Positions 49,828 through 57,579 of a stretch of DNA of 64,000 bases are shown here, piece after piece. Below the pieces are notes generated by a model, which worked only from the letters and a program-made list of their open reading frames with translations, did not search any database and was not told the origin of the DNA. Positions within the stretch are counted from its first letter, which is position 1; the number at the start of each line of letters is the position of its first letter. The stretch comes from Rhodococcus opacus (GTDB taxonomy: Bacteria; Actinomycetota; Actinomycetes; Mycobacteriales; Mycobacteriaceae): the NCBI RefSeq assembly GCF_012396235.1, contig NZ_JAAXPA010000005.1:248001-312000 (forward strand). Reading direction: 5' to 3'. The translations under genes were made by a program, and so were the position numbers.

Positions 49828-50340
49828 TCACCAACCGAACGGGTCACGGTCCGCTCCGGGTACCCACGTATTGCCGGGGTCGGTCCACTGACGCCGTTTG
49901 ATCATCTTGCGCGCGGCGCGGTGATTGCGTCCGACGAGCCGGTCGAGGTAGAGATGCCCGGCGAGATGATCGGTTTCGTGCTGCAGGCAGCGGGCCAGAT
50001 AACCGGTGCCCTCGACGGAGATCGGGTTGTTGTCGATGTCCACGCCGACCACCCTCGCCCAGTCGGCTCGGCCCGTAGGGTAACGCTCGCCCGGAACGGA
50101 GAGGCATCCTTCGAGTTCGTCCGGGTCGGGCATGGTCTCGGGCAGCGGCGAAGTCTCGAGCATCGGATTGATGACGTGCCCTCGATGTCGCCGGGTGTCC
50201 TCGACCAGGTCGTACACGAAGATCGCCCTCGGGTCTCCGACTTGGTTGGCGGCCAGGCCGGCTCCGTGAGCTGCGGTGTTGGTCTCGTAGAGGTCGTCGA
50301 CGAAGGCGGCGAGTTCGCTGTCGAACGCGGTGACCGTCAC
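49828..50340 (-). CDS. def: Peptide deformylase, probably N-terminally truncated
   Basis: The three deformylase motifs are intact: [10 protein letters not shown] (motif 1), [12 protein letters not shown] (motif 2, metal Cys) and [16 protein letters not shown] (motif 3, HExxH-type metal site). The enzyme removes the N-formyl group from nascent proteins. The first usable start, GTG 50340, gives 170 residues and begins [17 protein letters not shown]. The family's N-terminal strand ([10 protein letters not shown]) is encoded further upstream without a start codon, and coding similarity stops at about 50370, where a PadR fragment begins on the other strand. It may therefore be a nonfunctional copy; another def gene is expected elsewhere. 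Confidence 0.7.
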   Translation of the reverse strand: MTVTAFDSELAAFVDDLYETNTAAHGAGLAANQVGDPRAIFVYDLVEDTRRHRGHVINPMLETSPLPETMPDPDELEGCLSVPGERYPTGRADWARVVGVDIDNNPISVEGTGYLARCLQHETDHLAGHLYLDRLVGRNHRAARKMIKRRQWTDPGNTWVPGADRDPFGW

Positions 50341-50370
50341 CGCTGGTGTGGTCAGTCTGGTGTCTCCGGC

Positions 50371-50842
50371 ACGCGACGCGCGTCTGGATCGAGCCGAATT
50401 GTGGTCACAGGTGAAACCCGGGTCGCTCTACGGTGCGTTGCATCGGCTCGAAGACGAGGGTCTGATCCGCCCGTTGCGGACAGAGCGGGACGGAGCATTG
50501 CCCGCCAGAACCGTGTACGAGATCACGGCGGAAGGAACCAGGGAACTCCGAGCGCTCCGCGACGAGGCGTTCACCGAGTTCGAACTCAAACCGGACCCCG
50601 TCGACCTCGCCCTGGCTGTGAGCGCAGATCTCGACCGGGAGGTGCTCCGCGGCTACGTCGAGGACCGCATCGCCGTCCTCGCGGCACGCGAGCTGCAGTT
50701 CGATCACCAGCTCGATCGCCGATGGCCCGACCAGAGTACTGCCGACGATCTCATCGTCGCCCACGCCAAGATGCGCATCCAGACCGAGATCGCCTGGCAC
50801 AAGAAAGTCCTCGCCGACATCGACAAGCTGGAGGCACGGTGA
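50371..50842 (+). pseudogene. PadR-family regulator lacking its N-terminus
   Basis: From about 50371 the + strand encodes [35 protein letters not shown]...ARTVYEITAEGTRELRAL, the wing and second half of a PadR winged helix, plus the usual C-terminal dimerisation helices ending HKKVLADIDKLEAR. The first ~25-30 residues of the family (first helix and turn) are missing, and the sequence upstream is antisense deformylase. A GTG at 50330 keeps the frame open but would yield an unnatural N-terminus. Most likely a truncated, inactive gene. Confidence 0.65.
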
Positions 50843-50863
50843 TCCGCGGGGAATAGGCGCCGG

Positions 50864-51169
50864 TCAGCGGCGGCTGCCGGAACGGAGTCGGCGGGCGTGC
50901 CGTCGGCGGTCGGCTTCGGTCATCCCGCCCCAGATTCCGTACGGTTCGTCCTCGGCCAGGGCGTGGTCGCGGCACTGGGCGAGTACGGGACAGTCCTGGC
51001 AGATCTGCTGGGCGTTCGCTTCGCGACGGGCGCGGGCATGACCGCGTTCGCCGTCGGGGGAGAAGAACACCGACGATGCGACTCCGCGGCATGAGGCCAG
51101 CTCGCGCCAATCCTCGGGGTGGGGCGCGGCCGCGGGGGCCGGTGTTCGTGACGTTTCTGCCAACAGCAC
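50864..51169 (-). CDS. WhiB-family iron-sulfur transcriptional regulator
   Basis: A 101-residue WhiB-like protein. Four cluster-binding Cys are seen in ELASCRG and ICQDCPVLAQCRDHAL, followed by the family signature GIWGGMTEADRRRHARRLRSG, whose basic tail contacts DNA. WhiB proteins hold a 4Fe-4S cluster that senses O2, NO or redox state and act with the primary sigma factor. GTG 51169 follows GGAAGGA; a longer in-frame extension upstream lacks a site. The paralogue type cannot be fixed. It lies intact among gene fragments. Confidence 0.87.
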   Translation of the reverse strand: MLLAETSRTPAPAAAPHPEDWRELASCRGVASSVFFSPDGERGHARARREANAQQICQDCPVLAQCRDHALAEDEPYGIWGGMTEADRRRHARRLRSGSRR

Positions 51170-51412
51170 TGCGGTCCTTCCGTTCCCGGCGCGTGGAACA
51201 GAACCACGTGTCGGGAAACAGATATCGATGTTCTTCGTGTGAGCGCCGGTATCGGTTACGAGCGTTCCCGTTAACAAACCGGACGGCCTGTTTAAAGATA
51301 TACCGGACGACCACACGCCTGCGCCACTGGGTCGGATGTCCAGTAGTGCGGCGGTGCATCGACGTGTTTACGGATGGATTGACGAGTGTGTCGGGAGTGG
51401 CTTCCGCGGTCG
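51170..51412. other. Upstream region of the WhiB gene
   Basis: 243 bp without a supported gene. It contains AT-rich stretches (TTAACAAACC and TTTAAAGATATACC around 51270-51304) that probably include the leftward WhiB promoter. Confidence 0.35.
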
Positions 51413-51782
51413 TTAACGTTGCACGGCGGAGTCGAGGAGTGGAACCACCTGTCCCAGTGCCCAATCGAGGCTGGGCGGTGAGGGGAAGGCGATGGACTGC
51501 GCCAGCGTCGGTGCCAGCGGCACGTATGCGCCGCGTTCGACGGCGCCGAGCGATTGGAATGCCGGCTGCTGTTCCAGACTCTCCAATGCGCCGTTGGAAC
51601 TCGTTGCCAGGATGAGATCGGCATCGGTGTCGGCGAGTAGTTCAGTGCTGATCTGGGCACGCCCGGGGATGTTGCTGACAGGTTGTGCCGTGGCGAACGG
51701 GATCAGTGTCAACCCCGGTTGGTCGAGGAACTTCGCTCCGGCGTCGTCGGTCGAATTGACGACGTAGGGAATGGCGCAACCA
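51413..51782 (-). pseudogene. C-terminal fragment of an iron-siderophore ABC substrate-binding protein
   Basis: The minus strand encodes PYVVNSTDDAGAKFLDQPG followed by PGRAQISTELLADTDADLILA, a Phe/Val-rich stretch with GAVERGAYVPLAPTLAQSIA, and an end WALGQVVPLLDSAVQR. This is the C-terminal lobe of FecB/FepB-type binding proteins. The signal peptide, N-terminal lobe and start codon are absent; similarity begins abruptly next to the stop of the SGNH-hydrolase gene. It is a remnant. Confidence 0.65.
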
Positions 51783-51788
51783 GGCCGA

Positions 51789-52706
51789 TCATGGACGGGT
51801 CGCGACGACGAGTGCCGCCATTGCCCTCAGCCCTTCGTGCGTGGGGTGCAGGGGCATCGTGAACGATCGGGGGACGAGGCCTTCGAACCACCGGAGATCG
51901 GATCCGGCGCATGCATCGTGCCCTACCGCGGCGGCGGCCACGTCGACGAAGTACGCGCCGTTACTCCGTGCCGCGTCGGCGAGAGCGCTGTTCATTCTCA
52001 CGAAGAACTGCACCACGAAGGCGGCGTCGGCATCGCTGGTGGGGATGTAGGGCCAGCAACCGCGGTCGCCGAAGATGCCGCCGTGCCCCACCAGGAGCAC
52101 GGTCGCAGCGGGGGCCTTCTCGGTGATCGCAGCCAGGGTGGTGGACACCTTCGGGCCGAGCACGGTGAGAGCGTCGTTCATGCGCTGGGCGGTGGTGGCG
52201 TCGGAGCGACAGTTCGCGTCGAGCCCCGGGGCGAGCGTGTAGCAGGGCTCCACCAACGACGACCACGCGATGTCGTTTCCCCCGATGCTGACGGTGACGA
52301 GCGTCGTGTCCGGCCGGAGTGCCCCGATCTGCGGTGGTTGAGGTCCGGTGATGGTGAATTGTGTTTTTTCCGTGATGTTTTCGGTCTTTGCTGCCGCGCA
52401 CGCCCTGCTGACGTACGATTCCGCGCGCAGGGTGTCGGCGACGATCTGCGGGTACGCGTCGGCTGTGCGGAAGCACCCGTCTCGGATCGACAACGGATCG
52501 TGTAGCGACCCGGTGGCTCGCGAATCACCCAACGCGACATACCGGATGGCGGAGTCGGGCGCGGCGTCGGCCACCGCGAGATGCGCCCACGGGAGTGCGA
52601 GCGCCACCACGCACCCGACGAGGATCGACGACAGAGTCGACTTCACGGGAGGGCTTCGAGGACGACCGGATGGTGTCGGGCCGGCGCGTTTTTCGTCATC
52701 ACTCAT
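51789..52706 (-). CDS. Secreted SGNH/GDSL-family lipase/esterase-like hydrolase
   Basis: A 305-residue protein. After a polar start it has one hydrophobic segment (STLSSILVGCVVALALPWAHLAVADAA), a signal peptide or anchor, so it should act outside the membrane. Block I is IRYVALGDSRATG with the nucleophile Ser, block III SIGGNDIAW with the oxyanion Asn, and the catalytic His is in LHPTHEGLRAM; the Asp usually three residues before the His is not obvious. Several Cys (for example DGCFRTADAYP, VSRACAAAK, EPCYTL) fit the disulfide pattern of actinobacterial SGNH esterases. ATG 52706. Substrate unknown, perhaps an ester of a cell-envelope lipid. Confidence 0.83.
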   Translation of the reverse strand: MSDDEKRAGPTPSGRPRSPPVKSTLSSILVGCVVALALPWAHLAVADAAPDSAIRYVALGDSRATGSLHDPLSIRDGCFRTADAYPQIVADTLRAESYVSRACAAAKTENITEKTQFTITGPQPPQIGALRPDTTLVTVSIGGNDIAWSSLVEPCYTLAPGLDANCRSDATTAQRMNDALTVLGPKVSTTLAAITEKAPAATVLLVGHGGIFGDRGCWPYIPTSDADAAFVVQFFVRMNSALADAARSNGAYFVDVAAAAVGHDACAGSDLRWFEGLVPRSFTMPLHPTHEGLRAMAALVVATRP

Positions 52707-52800
52707 CTTATTTCCGCGCACCGGATATCGCCTGGCTTCGACGGACTCGGAGGAAAATTCGGCCTACCGACGTAACTCAGATACTACTAGTCTCCGAAAT

Positions 52801-53273
52801 ATGAGCATCTTCGGCGGCCGGAACTATCCCGTGATCGACCTGGACGGCGCTCCATGGCCGGCAAGCTGCCCGTGCCCGGCATGGCCGTCTACAACGCCAG
52901 CAAGTTCGGGGCGGTGGGGCTCTCCGCCTCCGTCCGGGCGGAGTTCGCTCCCGCCGGCGTCAGTGTGAGCACCGTACTTCCCAGCGCGGTGCGCACCGGA
53001 CTGTCGTCGGGTGTGCCGCTGGGCGGCGGGATGCCGACCGTCGACCCGGAAGACGTCGCGGACGCCATCGTCCGGACGCTGGACCATCGTCGCGCCGAAA
53101 CCGCCGTGCCCCGGTACCTCGCCGGGTGGGATCTGATCGACGCCGTGGTCCCGGAGCGTCTCCTCGATCTCGGCCGCCGTCTGATCGACGACCGGCGGGC
53201 GCTCACTGCCGTCGACCCCGTCGGGCGCGCCGACTACGACCGCCGGCTCGCCCGCCAGTCGCGGACGCCGTAG
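52801..53273 (+). pseudogene. Short-chain dehydrogenase with internal deletion and frameshift
   Basis: ATG 52801 opens MSIFGGRNYPVIDLDGA, like an SDR N-terminus just before its TGxxxGxG cofactor motif. The motif and about 130 residues are missing. From 52854, in a different frame, the sequence reads AGKLPVPGMAVYNASKFGAVGLSASVRAEFAPAGVSVSTVLPSAV, the SDR catalytic YxxxK and C-terminal half, running to 53273. The cofactor fold is gone, so the product cannot be an active SDR. Confidence 0.65.
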
Positions 53274-53275
53274 CG

Positions 53276-54031
53276 CTACGCCATCAGCGGTGCCAGCCGC
53301 TCCGCATGCTCCCGCAGCGACGGGACGTGGCGCAGCATGAGGTGTTCGTGATCGACATGTCCCGACAGTGCCAGACTGCCGACGAGGGCGCCCGTTCCGG
53401 ACCGGACGGGAACGGCCACGCAGGCCGACGCGTCCTGGAGTTCCGCGAGTTGGGTGGCGAAGCCCTGGCTCCGGATCAGGTCCAGATTCGCGAGCAGCTC
53501 GCTCCTTACGACGATGGTGCGGGCCGTCAGCGCCCGTGGCTCCCAACGGGGAATCACGGATTCGAGTTCCGACTTCTCCGCGAGAAGGAGCTTGCCGACC
53601 GCACACGCGTAGAGGTGCTGGTTGAGAAACGACTCGTCCTCCGGCGGCGGGTATTCGGGGTCCGCGTCGGCCGTGCGGACGGCGACGTTGGTGTAGAAGA
53701 ACAGGTGGACCCCGAAGCGCACCGACAGTCGCAGTTCGGCGAGAACCTCACGCGCCGCCGCACACACGGTGGGCACGACGGCGGCGTCGACGAGGATCCC
53801 GATCTTCTGGCCCAGCGCGAACCCGGACAGATCGGGGAGCCGCACCACATAGCCTTCGCCGACGAGAATGTTGAGCAGTCGATACGTGGTCGCCGACGGC
53901 ATCGACAGGCGGGCCGCGATGTCTTTCGCTGTGACACCCGAGCCGGCCCGGGCCACCTCCTCGAGCACCCGCAGGGCGCTGGTGACGGCCTTGGGCTGAC
54001 GCCCCGACAGGGCTCTGTCGTCGGCGCTCAC
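53276..54031 (-). CDS. IclR-family transcriptional regulator
   Basis: A 251-residue IclR regulator. The N-terminal winged helix is AVTSALRVLEEVARAGSGVTAKDIAARLSMPSATTYRLLNILVGEGYVVR (residues ~14-64), followed by the effector domain with LNQHLYACAVGKLLLA and the C-terminal ASACVAVPVRSGTGALVGSLALSG. GTG 54031 overlaps the APC permease stop (GTGA) and follows GGGAGG. It shares an operon with an amino-acid/amine permease next to an aldehyde dehydrogenase and copper amine oxidase, so it may control amine catabolism. Confidence 0.88.
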   Translation of the reverse strand: MSADDRALSGRQPKAVTSALRVLEEVARAGSGVTAKDIAARLSMPSATTYRLLNILVGEGYVVRLPDLSGFALGQKIGILVDAAVVPTVCAAAREVLAELRLSVRFGVHLFFYTNVAVRTADADPEYPPPEDESFLNQHLYACAVGKLLLAEKSELESVIPRWEPRALTARTIVVRSELLANLDLIRSQGFATQLAELQDASACVAVPVRSGTGALVGSLALSGHVDHEHLMLRHVPSLREHAERLAPLMA

Positions 54032-55488
54032 CGGCGGACCTCCCACGGTCGGTACCGGCCGAGCAGGTCTTCGGCCACGGCCTCGTCGTACACACCCATC
54101 CGTTCTCCGATTCCGGGGGATCGCCGCGCGCGGATCGCGAAGACCGCGGCGCCGACAAGCATCAGAAGCACGTAGACGGCGGTCGCCGCGCCCGCGACAT
54201 ACGTCCGCGAGAACGCCGCCCACCCGACCAGTGCCACCATCGCGGTCGCCGTCAGCACGCCGACGAGCACGGGAAGTCGAGTGAGTTCGCCGATCCGCCG
54301 GAGGAACGCCGGCGTCGCGACGCACAACAGGACGTACGCCAGGACGTAGCCGTGGGCGGACACGGCGAGGAGTCCGATCAGGACGTCGCGGCTCGAACCG
54401 CTGACGAACAGACAAAGGACGGGCACCGCGACGACGACCGGCATCGCGGCCGTCAACGCCACATGCGGAGTGTGGAACCGGTGGTGCGTCCGGCCGAACA
54501 CACTCGGAACCACCCCTTCGCGGCCCATCGCGAACAGGGTGCGCGACAGCGCCGTCGTCGAACCGAGGACGCACGCGAACCAGGAGGCGGTGATGCCGAG
54601 TTCCATGACGATCGACAGCGCCGACGAACCTGCGCCGGACGAGTCGGGCAACGTGAGGACGATCGGTAGCGAGTCGACTCCCTGCCGCACCGGCTCCGGC
54701 AACTGCAGGGCGGCCGCGAACACGTACAGAACGCCCAGCGCGATGGGGGTCCACCGGATGGCGCGCGGGACGGCGACGAACGGGTTGCGGGCCTCCCGCG
54801 CCACCGTGCCCGCGCTCTCGAATCCGACGAACGACGTGATCGCGAGCAGTACGGCGAACCCGACCGCGGATCCTGACTTCGCGCCGCCCGCGGCCGGGGT
54901 CGCGCCCTCGCGGACCGATTGCACGAACGCGACCACCAGCGCGGCGGAGGCGGCCACGATCGCGAAGACCTCGATGGCGAGCATGATCCGCGCCGACAAT
55001 TGCACGCCCCGGACCATGAGGAGAAGGGCCAGCAGTCCGACGATCGCCGCGAGGACCGCGATGAGGGGCGACCCCGCCGGAAGCCCGACTCGGCCGAGCA
55101 GCGCGGCGAGGTAACTCGCGGCACCGAGCGTGCTCGCCATGGCCGCGGCCGCGTAACCGACGAGCAGCGACCAGCCCCCGCCGAAGCCGGGCACCGCCCC
55201 GAGTCCCTTCACGATGTAGCTGTAGAGACCGCTGACGGCCACCATCCGGGTGGCGAATTGTCCGATGCAGTAGCCGACCGCCGTCATCAGAATCGCCGCC
55301 GCGACGAACACCGCAATGGTCGCCCGGCCCGCGTCGGGTATGACGAGAGCAGGCAGCGTGACCATCACGGCCGACGGTGCGACCGCGGAAACGGACTGCC
55401 CGAGCACCTGGACGAAACTCAGACGCGCCCGCTCGAGACCGGCGACCGGTGATCTACTTCTGATTCTCGGTGTACCGGACACCACGCA
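54028..55488 (-). CDS. APC-family permease (amino acid/amine transporter)
   Basis: A ~486-residue transporter with 12-13 predicted helices. The APC core reads LSFVQVLGQSVSAVAPSAVMVTLPALV (helix 1) and ITSFVGFESAGTVAREARNPFVAVPRAIRWT (helix 6-7 region with GFES and EARNP). GTG 55488 is preferred because GGAGAG lies seven bases upstream; GTG 55500 is too close to its site. It is coupled to the IclR gene and is divergent from the aldehyde-dehydrogenase gene over a ~400-bp control region. An amine or amino acid is the likely substrate. Confidence 0.86.
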   Translation of the reverse strand, partial: CVVSGTPRIRSRSPVAGLERARLSFVQVLGQSVSAVAPSAVMVTLPALVIPDAGRATIAVFVAAAILMTAVGYCIGQFATRMVAVSGLYSYIVKGLGAVPGFGGGWSLLVGYAAAAMASTLGAASYLAALLGRVGLPAGSPLIAVLAAIVGLLALLLMVRGVQLSARIMLAIEVFAIVAASAALVVAFVQSVREGATPAAGGAKSGSAVGFAVLLAITSFVGFESAGTVAREARNPFVAVPRAIRWTPIALGVLYVFAAALQLPEPVRQGVDSLPIVLTLPDSSGAGSSALSIVMELGITASWFACVLGSTTALSRTLFAMGREGVVPSVFGRTHHRFHTPHVALTAAMPVVVAVPVLCLFVSGSSRDVLIGLLAVSAHGYVLAYVLLCVATPAFLRRIGELTRLPVLVGVLTATAMVALVGWAAFSRTYVAGAATAVYVLLMLVGAAVFAIRARRSPGIGERMGVYDEAVAEDLLGRYRPWEVRR

Positions 55489-55901
55489 CCTGCTCTCCAC
55501 ACTCTCCGGCCGGCCCCGCGCGAGTGATCAACCCGGGGCTGCATGAGTTGCACGCTAGCGCAGGAGACGAGCGCGATGCGCCGATCGGAATTAATTTTCG
55601 ATCACCTCGAATGAGAATGGCCGGAGAATGCGTTCCCGATTCCGGAGCCTGCGCCGGCGCACACGGCGGATCAGCTGCACCGACCCGAAAAGCCGGAATG
55701 AGAATCGGCGCCGTCGTGGCCGGAAAAGTCGAATGAGAATGCCGCAGTCGCTGATTCCCATCCGGATTTAGTAGTGACCGGCGACACATTCGGGGTTTAT
55801 CGTGGGTTCAGGCCGCAGCACGACGAGGCGAAATATTCCGCCAAAAGTGTTCTGCAGAAGCCGGATTCATTCACAGATTCATTCACTCCATCGAAGAGGA
55901 C
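55489..55901. promoter_or_regulatory. Divergent control region with three AATGAGAAT repeats
   Basis: This 413-bp gap between the APC permease and the aldehyde dehydrogenase has no gene. AATGAGAAT occurs as direct repeats at 55610-55618, 55697-55705 and 55732-55740 (spacings 87 and 35 bp). The motif appears again before the second APC gene at 57429. A regulator of the amine-catabolic genes, perhaps the nearby IclR protein, is a plausible binder. An AT-rich TTAATTTTCG patch at ~55591-55600 may belong to a promoter. Confidence 0.55.
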
Positions 55902-57410
55902 ATGATGACTGCAGTCGTTCACACCCCCGCCGGACTCGACCCCCGGGTCGTCGACTTCGTTTCGTCGCCGAAGCGCATGTTCGTCGACGGCCGATGGGTG
56001 GACTCCGCGTCGGGCAGGACGTTCGAGACGGTCGATCCCGCCACCGGACAGGTGATCACGACGGTGCCGCACGCCGGAATCGAAGACGTGGACCGGGCGG
56101 TAGCGGCGGCCCGGCGGGCCTTCGAGTCCGGGCCGTGGCGCTCGCTCACCCCCGCGGAACGTCAGCGGATCCTCTGGAAGATCGGCGAGGGGATTCTGGC
56201 CCGGGCCGATCAGTTCGCGCAGCTCGAGTCGATCGACAACGGCAAGTCCGTGGCGGTGGCGAAGGCCGTCGACGTGACGTGGGCGGCGGAGATCTTCTTC
56301 TACTACGCCGGCTGGGCCACCAAGATCGAAGGCCGCACCATCCCCGTGTCGGTGCCGTGGGCGCCCGGAGCCCGATTCCACGCGTTCACCACCCGTGAAC
56401 CGGTCGGTGTGTGCGCACAGATCATCCCGTGGAACTTCCCGCTGGTGATGGCCGCGTTCAAGGTGGCACCCGCGCTGACCTGCTCGAACACCATGATCCT
56501 CAAGCCTGCCGAGCAGACACCGCTCACCGCGCTGCTCCTCGCCGAGGTGATCGCCGAGGCCGGCGTCCCCGACGGCGTGTTCAACGTGCTCACCGGTTTC
56601 GGCGACATCGGCGCGGCGCTGTCGAGTCACGACGACGTCGACAAGGTCGCGTTCACCGGTTCGACCGAGGTCGGAAAGAAGATCGTCAATGCCGCGTCGG
56701 GGAACCTGAAGAAGGTGTCCCTCGAACTCGGTGGCAAGAGCCCGCAGGTGATCTTCTCCGACGCCGACCTCGAGGCTGCGATCCCGGGCGTCGCCGGCGG
56801 GTTCCTGTTCAACCACGGCCAGGCCTGCACGGCCGGAACGCGTCTGCTCGTCGAAGACCGGATCTTCGACGAATTCACGTCCGGTGTCGCTGATTTCGCG
56901 AAGGCGCAGAAGATCGGACCCGGACTCGACCCCACCAACGACATCGGCCCGCTGATCTCCGAGGAGCAGTTGGGCAAGGTCACCGGATACATCGACGCCG
57001 GACTCGCCGACGGTGCCCGCGCGCTCTCCGGTGGGCAGCGGCACGGCGACACCGGCTTCTACGTGGAGCCCACCCTGCTGGTCGACGTGAACCGTGACTT
57101 CAGCGTGTACCAGGAGGAGATCTTCGGCCCGGTCGCGGTGGCGGTGCCGTTCAACCGGGAAGACGGCGTCCGCGCGGCCGCCAACGACACCCCCTACGGC
57201 CTCGCCGCCAGCGTGTGGACCCGGGACGTGTCCCGCGCCCACGAGGTGGCCGCCGAGATCAAGGCGGGCACGGTGTGGGTGAACTGCCACAATGCCTTCG
57301 ACACGGCGCTTCCGTTCGGCGGCTACAAGCAGTCCGGTTGGGGACGCGAACTCGGTGAAGGTGCCATCGCCGAGTACACCCAGAGCAAGTCCGTCAACAT
57401 CGCCCTCTAG
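55902..57410 (+). CDS. feaB: Aldehyde dehydrogenase, probable phenylacetaldehyde dehydrogenase
   Basis: A 502-residue NAD(P)-dependent aldehyde dehydrogenase. PWNFPLVMAAFKVAPAL, the cofactor FTGSTEVGKKI, general base Glu in SLELGGKSPQ and catalytic Cys in FNHGQACTAGTRL are intact. The closest wording is that of phenylacetaldehyde/indoleacetaldehyde-type enzymes. It would oxidise the aldehyde produced by the copper amine oxidase encoded 1.7 kb downstream. ATG 55902 (or the adjacent ATG 55905) follows GAGGA. The specific substrate is inferred from context. Confidence 0.84.
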   Translation: MMTAVVHTPAGLDPRVVDFVSSPKRMFVDGRWVDSASGRTFETVDPATGQVITTVPHAGIEDVDRAVAAARRAFESGPWRSLTPAERQRILWKIGEGILARADQFAQLESIDNGKSVAVAKAVDVTWAAEIFFYYAGWATKIEGRTIPVSVPWAPGARFHAFTTREPVGVCAQIIPWNFPLVMAAFKVAPALTCSNTMILKPAEQTPLTALLLAEVIAEAGVPDGVFNVLTGFGDIGAALSSHDDVDKVAFTGSTEVGKKIVNAASGNLKKVSLELGGKSPQVIFSDADLEAAIPGVAGGFLFNHGQACTAGTRLLVEDRIFDEFTSGVADFAKAQKIGPGLDPTNDIGPLISEEQLGKVTGYIDAGLADGARALSGGQRHGDTGFYVEPTLLVDVNRDFSVYQEEIFGPVAVAVPFNREDGVRAAANDTPYGLAASVWTRDVSRAHEVAAEIKAGTVWVNCHNAFDTALPFGGYKQSGWGRELGEGAIAEYTQSKSVNIAL

Positions 57411-57428
57411 ATACCTCGACCGGACCCG

Positions 57429-57458
57429 AATGAGAATCGTCCTGCGTGCGTTCTCATT
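57429..57458. promoter_or_regulatory. AATGAGAAT motif with inverted half-copy before the second APC gene
   Basis: AATGAGAAT at 57429-57437 is followed by TTCTCATT at 57451-57458, making an inverted pair of eight-base arms. It lies between the aldehyde-dehydrogenase stop and the second permease gene, about 120-150 bases upstream of its ATG. It may be a regulator site or a weak hairpin; the same motif in the 55.6-55.7 kb region favours a regulator site. Confidence 0.5.
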
Positions 57459-57579
57459 TGCTGTCGACGGACTGTGACGCTTCGGCAACTGCGCCGACAA
57501 CCCGCAGTCGCATGCTCGTCCCAGAGCTCACCGCGGAGCATCCACGCAGACCCTCTCCTCGTGAAAGTCGAAGGAAACC

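Noticed and set aside
49430-53275. A prophage or insertion-sequence element as the cause of the gene fragments
   Set aside because: No transposase, integrase, terminal inverted repeats or target duplications were recognised; the fragments look like deletion junctions only.
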